Source: Abyssalbus ytuae (GTDB lineage Bacteria > Bacteroidota > Bacteroidia > Flavobacteriales > Flavobacteriaceae). Taken from it: 64,000 bases of DNA. The stretch spans positions 992,001-1,056,000 of the forward strand of contig NZ_CP094358.1 of the NCBI RefSeq assembly GCF_022807975.1. Direction: 5' to 3'. A program made the translations under genes and the position numbers. The notes below the pieces were generated by a model. It was not told where the DNA came from. It worked only from the letters and a program-made list of their open reading frames with translations, and did not search any database. Within the stretch, counting starts at the first letter, position 1. The number at the start of each line of letters is the position of its first letter. This document shows, one piece after another, positions 14,992-25,319 of this stretch.

Positions 14992-16926
14992 TTAATCAAC
15001 ATTATCATGTAAAAATGAATTATTTGTACGTAACTGAACATCATTATTACTATCGGTTCCCAAGCTTACCCGGGAAGCATCAGTTTCATTTTTCTTATTT
15101 TCCAATTCTATTCCCATTCTTTTATAGGCCGGTTGTTTTTCTATTTCATCAATCCTGCTTATGTTATTTCTGAATTTATAATTAAAATCCTTAAGTTTTT
15201 TCCTTCTCTCTTCCGCTCTTCTTTTTAAACTTTCTTCAATTGAGCTGTTAAAAGGATCTATTTCCTTTATTTCCTTATTTTTTTCAACTGGTTTTTCTTC
15301 ATCAACTATCTTTTTTTCAAAAACTATTTCCTCTTCAACAACCGGTGTTTTTTTGGCTGTTGGTTTTGCATTGTTAAGGTTAGTTTCCATTTCCATATAG
15401 TCATCCAAACTATATCTTATTTCTCCTTCTTCTGAAACTTCGGTAACCGGAACTATTTCTATAGCATCTTTTACATTATAGTTTTTTACTTCATCGGTTA
15501 AATCAAATAATACTACATTCTCTTCTTTTTTATCATCGTCTTTTGTTTGCTTTATTGGCATATCAAACGATAACTCAATTTGATTATCTTCTTCTACAGG
15601 TTTTACTACTTCCGGTTCTACCACTTCTATGTTCCTTATTCGGGAGGTGGTATCAATTATAACAAAATCATCATCATTATCTGCCGACACTTCTTCATAA
15701 ACAACATTAATATTTTTAATGATGTCGGTTGTAGGTATTAATTTTAGTTCCTTTTCATCGTCAAATAATGTATGTTTGATTACATTTTGTTTATCTAAAT
15801 TACTTTCTTTTGAAAGGCCTGAAGGACGTGTATTACCTTGAAAAGGAGCAGATTTAGGAGTTAAATCGTGTTCTACTTTTTGTTCATCCTCCAGTGTGTG
15901 TATAATTTTTTTTGCTTCGGTATTTACAATTTCATGTTGTTGCTCGGCATTAAAACCGGTAGCAATTACTGTTACGGCTATAGCATCTCCCAACTCTTCG
16001 TCTTCTCCCACACCCATGATAATATTTGCACTGTTACCGGCTTCACTTTGAATATAGTCATTGATTTCGCCTATTTCATCGAGTGTAATTTCTTCGGCTC
16101 CGGAAACAATCAGCAACAATACATTTTTGGCTCCTGTAATTTTATTGTCATTTAATAAAGGAGAGTCCAGTGCTTTAATAATAGCTTCCTGTGCCCTGCT
16201 GCCTCCTGTTGCGGTGGCAGATCCCATAATTGCCGTACCACTATTTGACAATACGGTTTTAGCATCCCTCAAGTCAATATTTTGGGTATAGTGGTGTGTA
16301 ATTACTTCTGCAATGCCCCTGGAAGCTGTTGACAATACTTCATCTGCTTTAGAAAATCCTGCTTTAAAACCTAAATTACCATAAACTTCACGAAGTTTAT
16401 TGTTATTAATTACAATTAATGAGTCTACATGTGTACGAAGATTTTCAATTCCTTTTTGTGCCTGTTGTATACGCATTTTCCCTTCAAACTGGAAGGGCAT
16501 AGTAACAATACCCACAGTGAGGATGTCCATATCTTTTGCCATTTTAGCTATTATAGGGGCAGCACCAGTACCTGTACCGCCTCCCATACCGGCAGTTATG
16601 AAGACCATTTTTGTGTTTGTATCCAGCATTCTCTTTATATCTTCCACACTTTCAATAGCAGACTGTTCTCCAACCTGCGGATTGGCTCCTGCTCCCAAAC
16701 CTTCGGTTAAAGATACTCCCAACTGCACTTTGTTAGGTACAGGTGAATTTTCAAGAGCCTGTGCATCAGTATTACATACTACGAAATCTACACCGTTTAT
16801 TCCCTGCTGAAACATATAATTAATAGCATTGCTACCTCCTCCTCCAACGCCTATTACTTTGATGACATTGCTTTGGTTCTTGGGTAAATCGAATGCTATT
16901 GCTCCATAATCTTTGTTACTACTCAT
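14992..16926 (-). CDS. ftsZ: Cell division protein FtsZ
   Basis: FtsZ is the tubulin-like GTPase that forms the cytokinetic ring. Residues 24-340 are the globular core, with GVGGGGSNAINYMF (26-39), the tubulin signature GGGTGTG (115-121) and the NNNKL and TDEV-like regions. From about residue 345 a very long acidic, low-complexity linker (some 250 residues) leads to a conserved tail (PAYKRMGIEL). At 644 residues it is much longer than typical FtsZ (about 390), which is a familiar feature in flavobacteria. It is last of the dcw division genes before yqeY, and its neighbour upstream is ftsA. Confidence 0.98.
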   Translation of the reverse strand: MSSNKDYGAIAFDLPKNQSNVIKVIGVGGGGSNAINYMFQQGINGVDFVVCNTDAQALENSPVPNKVQLGVSLTEGLGAGANPQVGEQSAIESVEDIKRMLDTNTKMVFITAGMGGGTGTGAAPIIAKMAKDMDILTVGIVTMPFQFEGKMRIQQAQKGIENLRTHVDSLIVINNNKLREVYGNLGFKAGFSKADEVLSTASRGIAEVITHHYTQNIDLRDAKTVLSNSGTAIMGSATATGGSRAQEAIIKALDSPLLNDNKITGAKNVLLLIVSGAEEITLDEIGEINDYIQSEAGNSANIIMGVGEDEELGDAIAVTVIATGFNAEQQHEIVNTEAKKIIHTLEDEQKVEHDLTPKSAPFQGNTRPSGLSKESNLDKQNVIKHTLFDDEKELKLIPTTDIIKNINVVYEEVSADNDDDFVIIDTTSRIRNIEVVEPEVVKPVEEDNQIELSFDMPIKQTKDDDKKEENVVLFDLTDEVKNYNVKDAIEIVPVTEVSEEGEIRYSLDDYMEMETNLNNAKPTAKKTPVVEEEIVFEKKIVDEEKPVEKNKEIKEIDPFNSSIEESLKRRAEERRKKLKDFNYKFRNNISRIDEIEKQPAYKRMGIELENKKNETDASRVSLGTDSNNDVQLRTNNSFLHDNVD

Positions 16927-16994
16927 AATTTAGGTTTTCTGTTGTACTGTATTGTCAAATATTGTTTTTCTATTTTCCGAATTCCCTCTGTGGG

Positions 16995-18341
16995 TTATTC
17001 AGCATTATCTAAAAAGTCTTTTAACTTTTCAGACCATTTTTCTAAAAATGATTTTCTCTGTTGTTCTACTTTAGCAGCCTGTTGCTGCGACTCCTGATAA
17101 GCAAAATTTTGGTTCCCATTTTCTTCTTTTTCTTTATCATTATTATCAGATGCTTCATCAGTTACATGGATATTCTTTTCCTTTTTTTGTAAGGCATTCA
17201 TAACCAATCCCACAGCAGTTGCATATACAGGACTGGCCACTTCAGAATCAGAATCTCCTGCCAGATGCTCGTTCGGATATCCTATCCTGGTATCCATGCC
17301 GGTAATATATTCTACCAATTGTTTGAGGTGTTTTAACTGGCTGCCACCCCCTGTTAAAACTATTCCTGCTATTAATTTTTTCTTTTGCTCTTCGTGTCCG
17401 TAATTTTTTATTTCCACATATACCTGTTCAATAATTTCCACCACCCTTGCATGTATTATTTTCGAAAGGTTTTTTAAGGTAATCTCTTTAGGTTCTCTTC
17501 CTCTTAATCCGGGTATGGAAACTATTTCATTGTCTTTGTTTTCTCCGGGCCACGCCGAACCAAACTTTATTTTAAGCAATTCGGCCTGTTTTTCAATGAT
17601 GGAGCAACCTTCTTTTATATCTTCGGTTATGACATTTCCTCCAAAAGGAATAACTGCAGTATGACGAATAATTCCATCTTTGAAAATTGCCAAATCTGTT
17701 GTTCCTCCTCCTATATCGATCAAAGCTACTCCTGCTTCTTTTTCCTCCTGACTTAAAACTGCATTAGCAGAAGCCAGAGGCTCCAGTGTTATGCCTCCAA
17801 GTTCAAGTCCGGCACTTTTAACACATCTTCCTATATTTCGTATGGATGAAACCTGCCCGACCACTACGTGAAAATTAGCTTCGAGTCTTCCTCCGTACAT
17901 GCCTATAGGTTCTTTTATCTCGGCCTGTCCATCTACCTTATATTCCTGTGGCAACACATGAATAATCTCTTCTCCCGGTAGCATAACCAACTTATATACC
18001 TGATCACAAAGTTTATCAAGATCGGCTTCATTAATTACTTTTTCCGAGTCTGACCTTGTTATATAATCTCTATGTTGTAAGCTACGTATATGCTGACCGG
18101 CAATTCCTACTACCACATCGTTTATTTTTAGTCCGGAAACACTTTCGGCTTCCTGCATAGCTTGTTGTATAGACTGAATAGTTTGGGTTATATTATTTAC
18201 CACGCCTCTATGCACACCCAGACTTTTAGATTTGCCTGTACCTAATATCTGTATTTTGCCATACTCATTATAGCTACCTATCATTGCCACAATTTTTGTG
18301 GTCCCTATGTCTAATCCTACTGCGTATTTAGTGGTCTCCAT
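16995..18341 (-). CDS. ftsA: Cell division protein FtsA
   Basis: This is an actin-like ATPase that tethers FtsZ to the membrane. The N-terminal phosphate loop is AVGLDIGTTKIVAMIG. The protein contains the SHS2 (1C) region, IDIGGGTTDLAIF as phosphate-2, and VLTGGGSQL as the adenosine motif. The C terminus ends in an amphipathic helix (FLEKWSEKLKDFLDN), the usual membrane anchor, after a charged linker. Its length of 448 residues is normal. It lies 3 bp after ftsQ and 68 bp before ftsZ in one operon. Confidence 0.97.
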   Translation of the reverse strand: METTKYAVGLDIGTTKIVAMIGSYNEYGKIQILGTGKSKSLGVHRGVVNNITQTIQSIQQAMQEAESVSGLKINDVVVGIAGQHIRSLQHRDYITRSDSEKVINEADLDKLCDQVYKLVMLPGEEIIHVLPQEYKVDGQAEIKEPIGMYGGRLEANFHVVVGQVSSIRNIGRCVKSAGLELGGITLEPLASANAVLSQEEKEAGVALIDIGGGTTDLAIFKDGIIRHTAVIPFGGNVITEDIKEGCSIIEKQAELLKIKFGSAWPGENKDNEIVSIPGLRGREPKEITLKNLSKIIHARVVEIIEQVYVEIKNYGHEEQKKKLIAGIVLTGGGSQLKHLKQLVEYITGMDTRIGYPNEHLAGDSDSEVASPVYATAVGLVMNALQKKEKNIHVTDEASDNNDKEKEENGNQNFAYQESQQQAAKVEQQRKSFLEKWSEKLKDFLDNAE

Positions 18342-18344
18342 AAA

Positions 18345-19061
18345 TTAAATTTTAGCACACACAACCTGATTTTTAAATTGCAGATCAACAACTGCATAAT
18401 TATTTAGGGTTTTATCTTTTGATGCCTTTTGATAAAATGCTTTTAAATTGTTAAACTTACTTTCAAGATTATTTACATCTCCCAGTTTTATCGTAAAATT
18501 TTCTACCCGAAAACGCATTTCAAAATTATTCCCGGTTTGTTGTATGCCTATTACATTTTTGCTTAAAAATTCATCGTTGCGAACATACATTGCCAATTTG
18601 TATATATCTTCCAGGTTATTTTTACTCACAGTTCCGGTTACAAGAGGAACCCTGGCAGAATAAATTGGTGATAACGGCATTACATCCCCGTTAATATCTA
18701 AATAGCATTTAGCCTTGCCTCCAAGGCGTGCAATAGGTGTTCTTTGTTTGATTTCAATGTTAAGTTGGCCGTTTACAGATAAATAAACTTCAGCATTTTC
18801 TACCATTTCATTGGAGTTCAGGGCATCTTCCAACTTTTTCAAAACTAATTTTTCTTTAGGTATGCTCGTAACGTCGACCTCATTTTGTATTAACAATTTA
18901 TTAACCGTCGGATATGTGACAAATAAATTTTCACTATCCAATATTTTCACATCAACTTTATTTAATTGCTTTTTGCTACTCCTTTCCTGAGTGAAAGAAT
19001 AAAGAAAAATTACCAGTACTATTACTGCTACTATTTTTATGTATCCTTTTCTAATTTTCAT
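18345..19061 (-). CDS. ftsQ: Cell division protein FtsQ
   Basis: This bitopic divisome protein of 238 residues has a short cytoplasmic tail, one membrane helix (about 8-24, YIKIVAVIVLVIFLYSF), then a POTRA-type segment (VKILDSENLFVTYPTVNKLL) and a beta domain (RTPIARLGGKAKCYLDINGD). Sequence conservation of FtsQ is low in Bacteroidetes. The position between murC and ftsA and the architecture make the call. It overlaps murC by 11 bases, pointing to coupled translation. Confidence 0.92.
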   Translation of the reverse strand: MKIRKGYIKIVAVIVLVIFLYSFTQERSSKKQLNKVDVKILDSENLFVTYPTVNKLLIQNEVDVTSIPKEKLVLKKLEDALNSNEMVENAEVYLSVNGQLNIEIKQRTPIARLGGKAKCYLDINGDVMPLSPIYSARVPLVTGTVSKNNLEDIYKLAMYVRNDEFLSKNVIGIQQTGNNFEMRFRVENFTIKLGDVNNLESKFNNLKAFYQKASKDKTLNNYAVVDLQFKNQVVCAKI

Positions 19062-20403
19062 TTAATAAAGCTTCTTTAATTTTTTTTACTTCTTCCCCTA
19101 TATCGCCAGCTCCAAGTGTTAGTATTACAAAAGCACTGGTATGTTTCACTACCGAAGGCAATTCATCTTTACTTATCAACTGTTTATTCGGATTATTAAT
19201 TTTATTGAGTAACCATTGCGATGTAACTCCTTCTATGGGTTGCTCACGGGCAGGGTAGATATCTAACAGAATAATCTCATCAAATTTTGACAGGCTTTTT
19301 GCAAAATCTTCTATAAAATCGCGGGTTCTGCTATACAAGTGAGGTTGAAAAATTGCCAAAACTTTTTTATCGGGATACATTTCTTTCACCGCATGGTATA
19401 CTGCTTCAATTTCGGTAGGATGATGGGCATAGTCATCAATATAAACTTTATATTCTGTTTGAATATGATAGGAAAACCTTCTTTTAACACCTTTAAAACT
19501 TTCAAGAGCCATAGCCAGGCGGTCAGGGGGGACATTTATCTGAGCCGCCATTGCAAAAGCTGCCAATGCATTTAACAGATTATGCTGCCCCGGCTTGTTA
19601 AATTTAACTCCTTCGATGTTTCCGAAGGGGGTCACCACATCAAAAACGTAGGTCGCGTTTTTAATTTTTATATTCTTTATGCAATAATCCGAATCATCTT
19701 CTATTCCATATGTAATACCTTCAAGAGGTATCCCCTTTCGCAGAAATAATTTTCCGCCCGGTTTTATTTTTTTTGTGAATTCAATAAAGCTTTTTTCAAG
19801 TTCTTTTTTCTCTCCATATATATCTAAATGATCAGCATCCATAGACGTAACACATGCTATGTCAGGAAAAAGATGAAGAAAAGACCTGTCAAATTCATCG
19901 GCTTCAACTACCGTATATTTGTCTCCTTCTGTCAGAAAATTGCTGTTGAAGTTTTCAGACACTCCTCCCAAAAATGCGGTTAAAGGCATTCCGGTTTCTT
20001 TTAAAATATGAGCTAAAATTGATGATGTAGTCGTTTTACCATGTGTACCTGCAACGGCAAAGCAAAAGGAATCCTTTGTTATAAAACCAAGAACTTGTGC
20101 CCTTTTATAAATTTCAAAGCCATTATCTTTAAAATAATTATACTCTCCGTGGTCTTTTGGAATAGCAGGGGTGTAAACAATGAGCGTTTTATTTTTTTCT
20201 TTAAAACCGGCAGGTATACTCATCAGATTGTCGTCAAAATGCACATACATTCCTGCACTTTGTAATCCCTCTGTTATTTCACTGGGAGTTTTATCATATC
20301 CGGCTACATTTTTTCCTATGAATTTAAAATAACGTGCCAAAGCAGACATTCCTATGCCGCCTATTCCCAAAAAGTAAACGTTATGTATGTTTTTTAAATT
20401 CAT
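19051..20403 (-). CDS. murC: UDP-N-acetylmuramate--L-alanine ligase MurC
   Basis: This cytoplasmic ligase adds the first amino acid, L-Ala, to UDP-MurNAc. The N-terminal Rossmann part starts VYFLGIGGIGMSALAR, the ATP loop is GTHGKTTTSSILA (about 118-130), and the central EADEFDRSFLHLFPD and the IDDYAHHPTEIEA motif are typical of MurC. Its length of 450 residues is normal. It starts 11 bp after murG and overlaps ftsQ. Confidence 0.98.
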   Translation of the reverse strand: MNLKNIHNVYFLGIGGIGMSALARYFKFIGKNVAGYDKTPSEITEGLQSAGMYVHFDDNLMSIPAGFKEKNKTLIVYTPAIPKDHGEYNYFKDNGFEIYKRAQVLGFITKDSFCFAVAGTHGKTTTSSILAHILKETGMPLTAFLGGVSENFNSNFLTEGDKYTVVEADEFDRSFLHLFPDIACVTSMDADHLDIYGEKKELEKSFIEFTKKIKPGGKLFLRKGIPLEGITYGIEDDSDYCIKNIKIKNATYVFDVVTPFGNIEGVKFNKPGQHNLLNALAAFAMAAQINVPPDRLAMALESFKGVKRRFSYHIQTEYKVYIDDYAHHPTEIEAVYHAVKEMYPDKKVLAIFQPHLYSRTRDFIEDFAKSLSKFDEIILLDIYPAREQPIEGVTSQWLLNKINNPNKQLISKDELPSVVKHTSAFVILTLGAGDIGEEVKKIKEALLNEN

Positions 20404-20414
20404 CCTGAGTTTTC

Positions 20415-21509
20415 CTATAGTGTTTTCAAAATTTTTTCAATTTCATCTACAATATGTTTAGTTGCATGTGGTAATGCCAGCTTTTTTATATTTTTTGATA
20501 ATTCCTTTTGCCTGGTTTCTGATGTTATTATGCTTTTAAACTCCTTTTCAAAGCGGCTATCCAGGCTTACTTCTTTCACCAGTACTGCAGCATTTCTTCC
20601 TGATAGTGCTTTAGCATTTTTTGTTTGATGATCTTCGGCCACATTGGGAGAAGGAATAAAAATTACAGGTTTACCAACTATGCACAGTTCAGAAACTGTT
20701 CCGGCCCCTGCCCTGGAAATAATCACATCAGCCGCAGTATAGGCCAAATTCATTTTATTTAAAAAAGCTAAAACTTTTATATTCTTATTTTCATACTTTT
20801 TGTATTCTTCATAATACAACTTGCCACACTGCCATATAACCTGAATATTATTTTCGGCAAAAAAATTGAGTTCTTTTTCAATGAGCTTATTAATTGCCCT
20901 GGCTCCCAAACTTCCACCAAGCACCAGCAATACTTTTTTATTTTTATTTAACTGGAAATATTCTAAAGCTTCCTCAACATTGGCTGATACATTTAAAATA
21001 TCCTGTCTTACCGGGTTACCGGTCTTTATAATTTTATTTTTAGGAAAAAATCTTTCTAAACCATCGTATGCTACAAAAATTTTTTCAGCTTTTCCTGCTA
21101 GAAATTTGTTCGCTATACCCGGATAGGAATTTTGTTCCTGTATAACGCATTTCACTCCTTTTGCAGAGGCCACTTTAACTAAAGGAGCACTGGCATACCC
21201 GCCGGTACCTATCACCATAGTAGGCTTAAATTGTTTAACAATTTTCCCTGCTTTTAAAAAACTATCAATAAGTTTAAAAGGAAAAACAAAATTTTTAAGG
21301 GATAATCTTCTTTGTATTCCTGAAATCCATAACCCTTTAATTTCGTAACCTGCTTCAGGCACTTTTTCCATTTCCATACGATCTTTGGCTCCTACAAATA
21401 AAAACTGTGCCTCCGGAAACCTTGATTTTAACTCATTGGCTATAGAAATGGCAGGGTAAATATGTCCTCCGGTACCTCCTCCTGATAATATGAATTTATA
21501 ATTGCTCAC
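20415..21509 (-). CDS. murG: MurG, lipid II synthase
   Basis: This GT28 glycosyltransferase adds GlcNAc to lipid I at the inner face of the membrane. The glycine-rich start [19 protein letters not shown], the QEQNSYPG loop, [11 protein letters not shown] and the UDP-GlcNAc site [12 protein letters not shown] are all present. Its length of 364 residues is normal. It overlaps ftsW by 14 bases, so the two are translationally coupled. Confidence 0.98.
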   Translation of the reverse strand: MSNYKFILSGGGTGGHIYPAISIANELKSRFPEAQFLFVGAKDRMEMEKVPEAGYEIKGLWISGIQRRLSLKNFVFPFKLIDSFLKAGKIVKQFKPTMVIGTGGYASAPLVKVASAKGVKCVIQEQNSYPGIANKFLAGKAEKIFVAYDGLERFFPKNKIIKTGNPVRQDILNVSANVEEALEYFQLNKNKKVLLVLGGSLGARAINKLIEKELNFFAENNIQVIWQCGKLYYEEYKKYENKNIKVLAFLNKMNLAYTAADVIISRAGAGTVSELCIVGKPVIFIPSPNVAEDHQTKNAKALSGRNAAVLVKEVSLDSRFEKEFKSIITSETRQKELSKNIKKLALPHATKHIVDEIEKILKTL

Positions 21510-22698
21510 TTAATATTTCTAAAGGGTTATCATGTTGTTCTATCTTTTCTTCCTGTGTTACTTCAACTCGCTTTTTACTAACACTTAAAATAATGCCAAG
21601 TGCCAGGCATGTCATCCATATCGAAGTACCCCCGCTACTTATTAACGGTAAATTCTGGCCTGTAACCGGAAATAATTCAACCGCAACAGCCATATTTATA
21701 AATGCCTGAAAAACAATAGGCATGCCAACAGCAATTACCAGGAGTTTTCCAAATATCGTTGGAGCTTTATGCGCCACGATTATAATTCTGAACAGTAAAA
21801 ACAAATAAAGCAATACTAAGGTGAACGCTCCCATTAAACCGTATTCTTCAACGATAATTGCATATATAAAATCAGAGGTACTTTGTGGAAGGAAATTTTT
21901 CATTACACTTTTCCCGGCTCCTTTTCCAACCACACCTCCGGTTGCTATAGCTATTTTAGCTTTTTCTATTTGATAATCGGCTACAGAATCATCTTTGTCG
22001 GCAAAATTTTCTATCCTGCTAATCCACGTGTCTACCCTGTTGGGGAATAATCCGGGGAATGCCTTTGCAGTTAATACAAACATGGTAAGCCCCAATAGTC
22101 CCACACCTACTATTCTTAAAAGGTATTTTAAAGGATATCCTCCTACAAAACAAAGCACCATTACCATAAAAAATATAATGGCAGTAGTTGAAAAGTTTGC
22201 AGGCAATATTAATACCAGTACTATAAACACAGGCATCCATAGAGGAACCAGGGTTTCTTTAAAAGTTATATTCTCTTCATTCCTGATTTTTGAAAGATAC
22301 CGCGCTACATGTATTAGCAAAACAATTGAAGCCAAAGTAGATGTTTGAAATGAAATACCGACAAAAGGCACCCTTATCCACCTGCTAGCATTTGCACCCC
22401 CTATTGTGGTGCCCTGTGCCAGGGTAAAAGCCAGTAATACATATACAATAGGCATTGCTATAATTGATAAAGCCCTGAAATACTTGTAAGGTATTTTATG
22501 CACCCCATAAATAATCAAGAACCCTAAAACCAATAAAATGCCATGCTTTATTAAATGTCCCCAGGTTGTTCCGTTTCCAACTACATATACTAAATTTGTA
22601 CTTGCGCTATATACAGGCAGAAACGAAAACAATGCCAACAGGGTAATAACTGCCCAAATAGCCTTATCTCCTTTTATATTTTTAAATAAATCCTGCAT
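21496..22698 (-). CDS. ftsW: FtsW, SEDS-family septal peptidoglycan polymerase
   Basis: This polytopic membrane protein of 400 residues has about ten hydrophobic helices. SEDS motifs include [13 protein letters not shown], the central [14 protein letters not shown] and the ending [22 protein letters not shown]. It polymerises lipid II at the septum together with the class B PBP encoded upstream (26780-28792). It lies between murD and murG, as in other flavobacterial dcw clusters. Confidence 0.96.
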   Translation of the reverse strand: MQDLFKNIKGDKAIWAVITLLALFSFLPVYSASTNLVYVVGNGTTWGHLIKHGILLVLGFLIIYGVHKIPYKYFRALSIIAMPIVYVLLAFTLAQGTTIGGANASRWIRVPFVGISFQTSTLASIVLLIHVARYLSKIRNEENITFKETLVPLWMPVFIVLVLILPANFSTTAIIFFMVMVLCFVGGYPLKYLLRIVGVGLLGLTMFVLTAKAFPGLFPNRVDTWISRIENFADKDDSVADYQIEKAKIAIATGGVVGKGAGKSVMKNFLPQSTSDFIYAIIVEEYGLMGAFTLVLLYLFLLFRIIIVAHKAPTIFGKLLVIAVGMPIVFQAFINMAVAVELFPVTGQNLPLISSGGTSIWMTCLALGIILSVSKKRVEVTQEEKIEQHDNPLEILSEQL

Positions 22699-22721
22699 AT
22701 TTATGTTTCTTTTTTAGGTAA

Positions 22722-24056
22722 CTAAAGATTTCGTACAGCTTCTTTAAACTGTCGCCCCCGGTCTTCGTAGTTCTGAAACAAATCAAAACTCGCACATGCC
22801 GGAGATAATAAAACCGTATCTCCTTTTGTTGATATTTTGTGAGCTATTTTAACTGCTTCTTCCATAGAAACAGTTTCTATCATAAAATCTACCACCTTAC
22901 CAAAGGCATCAATAATTTTCGAATTATCTATTCCCAAGCAAATGACCGCTTTTACTTTTTCTCTCACTATCGGCATTAAAGGGGCATAGTCATTGCCTTT
23001 ATCTGTTCCTCCCACTATCCACACAGTGGGTGAAGTCATACTATCCAACGCATAAAAAGTTGCATTTACATTGGTAGCTTTAGAGTCGTTTATATATTGA
23101 ACGTTCTGTATTTTCAATACTTTCTCCAACCTGTGTTCAACAGCCTGAAAATTCTCAAGACTTTCTCTTATAGTTGCTTTTCTTATACTTAAAAGCTTGG
23201 CAACAGTGCTAGCTGCCATTGCATTCTTCAAATTATGTTGTCCTTCTAGTGCTAATACATCTGTTGACATAGTTATTTTTTTGTTATTAGTTATTATTAC
23301 TATTTCATTATCTTCTAAAAATGCACCCTGATTTAACTTCTTCTTCAATGAAAAAGGAAGCAATGTTGATTTAACAGGATGTTGTTTTAACCACTCTACA
23401 ATTACTTCATCGTCTTCATCGTATATGAGATAATCATTTTCAGTTTGGTTTTCAGCAATTCTGAACTTTGATGCTATATAGTTTTCAAACTTGTACTCAT
23501 ACCTGTCCAAATGATCGGGAGTAATATTGGTTATTACAGCTATGTGCGGCTTAAATATTTCTATATCATCCAACTGAAAGCTACTTATTTCCAACACATA
23601 AAAATCTTTATTATCTTGTGCAACCATCTGAGCAAAACTATCGCCTATATTTCCTGCCACTCCCACATTTAAGCCGCCTTGTTGCAAAAGGTGCCCTGTT
23701 AGCATTGTTGTTGTTGTTTTACCATTGCTACCGGTTATACCTACAATTGTTGCTTTCGTATATTTTGAAGCAAATTCAATTTCTGAAACAACAGGAATCC
23801 CCTTTTCTCTTATCTTTTGTATCAGGGGAACCTTATCCGGTATACCGGGACTTTTCATTACAAGGTCTGCATTCAGAATTTTACTTTCTGTATGTTGGTT
23901 TTCTTCCCAATCAATCTCATATTTTTTAAGAACGTCTTTATATTTTTCTCTAATTTTCCCGCTATCGGAAACAAAAACCTCATACCCTTCTTTTTTACCC
24001 AGAATAGCGGTACCTGCGCCACTTTCTCCTCCCCCTAATACGACTATTTTTTTCAT
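22722..24056 (-). CDS. murD: UDP-N-acetylmuramoylalanine--D-glutamate ligase MurD
   Basis: MurD adds D-Glu to UDP-MurNAc-L-Ala. The ATG at 24056 is chosen because it overlaps the mraY stop codon (TAATG) and gives the standard start KKIVVLGGGESGAGTAIL. A longer frame to 24113 would run into mraY. The ATP loop is GITGSNGKTTTTMLTGHLL, with NITPDHLDRY and the SKATNVNATFYAL region further on, and LLSPACASFDLFQNYEDRG near the end is the usual MurD signature. The length is 444 residues. Confidence 0.97.
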   Translation of the reverse strand: MKKIVVLGGGESGAGTAILGKKEGYEVFVSDSGKIREKYKDVLKKYEIDWEENQHTESKILNADLVMKSPGIPDKVPLIQKIREKGIPVVSEIEFASKYTKATIVGITGSNGKTTTTMLTGHLLQQGGLNVGVAGNIGDSFAQMVAQDNKDFYVLEISSFQLDDIEIFKPHIAVITNITPDHLDRYEYKFENYIASKFRIAENQTENDYLIYDEDDEVIVEWLKQHPVKSTLLPFSLKKKLNQGAFLEDNEIVIITNNKKITMSTDVLALEGQHNLKNAMAASTVAKLLSIRKATIRESLENFQAVEHRLEKVLKIQNVQYINDSKATNVNATFYALDSMTSPTVWIVGGTDKGNDYAPLMPIVREKVKAVICLGIDNSKIIDAFGKVVDFMIETVSMEEAVKIAHKISTKGDTVLLSPACASFDLFQNYEDRGRQFKEAVRNL

Positions 24057-25291
24057 TACCGAAGTTTTAATGTTGCCAAAGCAACAATGGCCAATAAAAT
24101 TCCTATAATCCAAAAGCGGGTAACTATCTTACTTTCATGAAAACCTTTTTTCTGAAAATGATGATGTAACGGCGACATTAAAAAAATTCTTCTGCCTTCA
24201 CCATATTTCTTTTTAGTGTATTTAAAGTAGCTTACCTGCATCATTACTGATAACACTTCGGCTAAAAAAATCCCGCATAAAATAGGCAGTAAAAGTTCTT
24301 TTCTTACCACTATGGCTATAACCGCTATAACCCCTCCTATGGTAAGGCTACCCGTATCACCCATAAACACCTGAGCCGGATAGGTATTATACCATAAAAA
24401 TCCTACTAACGCTCCTACAAATGCTGTTATATAAACCGTTATTTCACCAACCCGGGGGATGTATATTATATTGAGATAATCAGAAAATATAATATTACCC
24501 GATATCCATGCAAAAATGCCCAGTGTTAATACTATTATTGCTGATGTGCCACTGGCTAAACCATCAATTCCATCGGTTAAATTTGCTCCGTTAGATACTG
24601 CCGTAATTATAAATATTACAATAGGGATAAAAAGTATCCATGCATATTTTTTATAATCGCCACCCATCCATGCTATAAGCTCTGAGTAATCAAATTCATT
24701 ATTTTTTATAAATGGTATCGTCGTTTTGGTAGATTTTTCTTCTTCTTTAAATTCACGTTTCACAGGCCCACTAACTACAACTTCCTGATTATTATGAGGG
24801 TTTTTTAACTCTTCTTTTATAGTTACCTGCGGATGAAAATACAAAGTAGCACCAACTATAATTCCCAACACCACCTGTCCCAGCACTTTAAACTTGCCTT
24901 GTAAACCTTCTTTATCTTTTTTAAAAATCTTTATGTAATCATCAATAAAGCCAATAATGCCCATCCATATGGTGGACACCACTAATAGAATGATATAGAT
25001 ATTTTCCAGTTTGGCAAACAACAATACAGGTATTAAGGTTGATAAAATAATTATTATCCCTCCCATGGTAGGAGTGCCTGCCTTTTCACTTTGCCCATGT
25101 AAACCCAGCTCACGTACAGTTTCGCCTATTTGTTTTCTCCTGAGAAAATTAATTACCTTTTTTCCGAATATTGTAGAAATAAGCAATGACAATATTATGG
25201 CTGCTGCTGCCCTGAAGGTTATAAACTGAAACACACTTGCCCCGGGGAACTGATAGTTTTTTTCTAAATATTCGAATAAATAATACAACAT
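24056..25291 (-). CDS. mraY: Phospho-N-acetylmuramoyl-pentapeptide transferase MraY
   Basis: This polytopic enzyme makes lipid I from UDP-MurNAc-pentapeptide and undecaprenyl phosphate. Typical motifs are GTPTMGG near residue 70, [24 protein letters not shown] and the C-terminal [12 protein letters not shown]. An insert between helices (roughly residues 155-205, with [10 protein letters not shown]) lengthens it to 411 residues. This is common in Bacteroidetes. It is coupled to murD by TAATG. Confidence 0.98.
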   Translation of the reverse strand: MLYYLFEYLEKNYQFPGASVFQFITFRAAAAIILSLLISTIFGKKVINFLRRKQIGETVRELGLHGQSEKAGTPTMGGIIIILSTLIPVLLFAKLENIYIILLVVSTIWMGIIGFIDDYIKIFKKDKEGLQGKFKVLGQVVLGIIVGATLYFHPQVTIKEELKNPHNNQEVVVSGPVKREFKEEEKSTKTTIPFIKNNEFDYSELIAWMGGDYKKYAWILFIPIVIFIITAVSNGANLTDGIDGLASGTSAIIVLTLGIFAWISGNIIFSDYLNIIYIPRVGEITVYITAFVGALVGFLWYNTYPAQVFMGDTGSLTIGGVIAVIAIVVRKELLLPILCGIFLAEVLSVMMQVSYFKYTKKKYGEGRRIFLMSPLHHHFQKKGFHESKIVTRFWIIGILLAIVALATLKLR

Positions 25292-25319
25292 AGATTATTG
25301 CTTTACTTTACTTTGTTTC

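Noticed and set aside
24057-24113. Longer N terminus for MurD
   Set aside because: It would overlap mraY coding sequence. The TAATG junction at 24056-24058 and the conserved start of MurD favour the shorter form.
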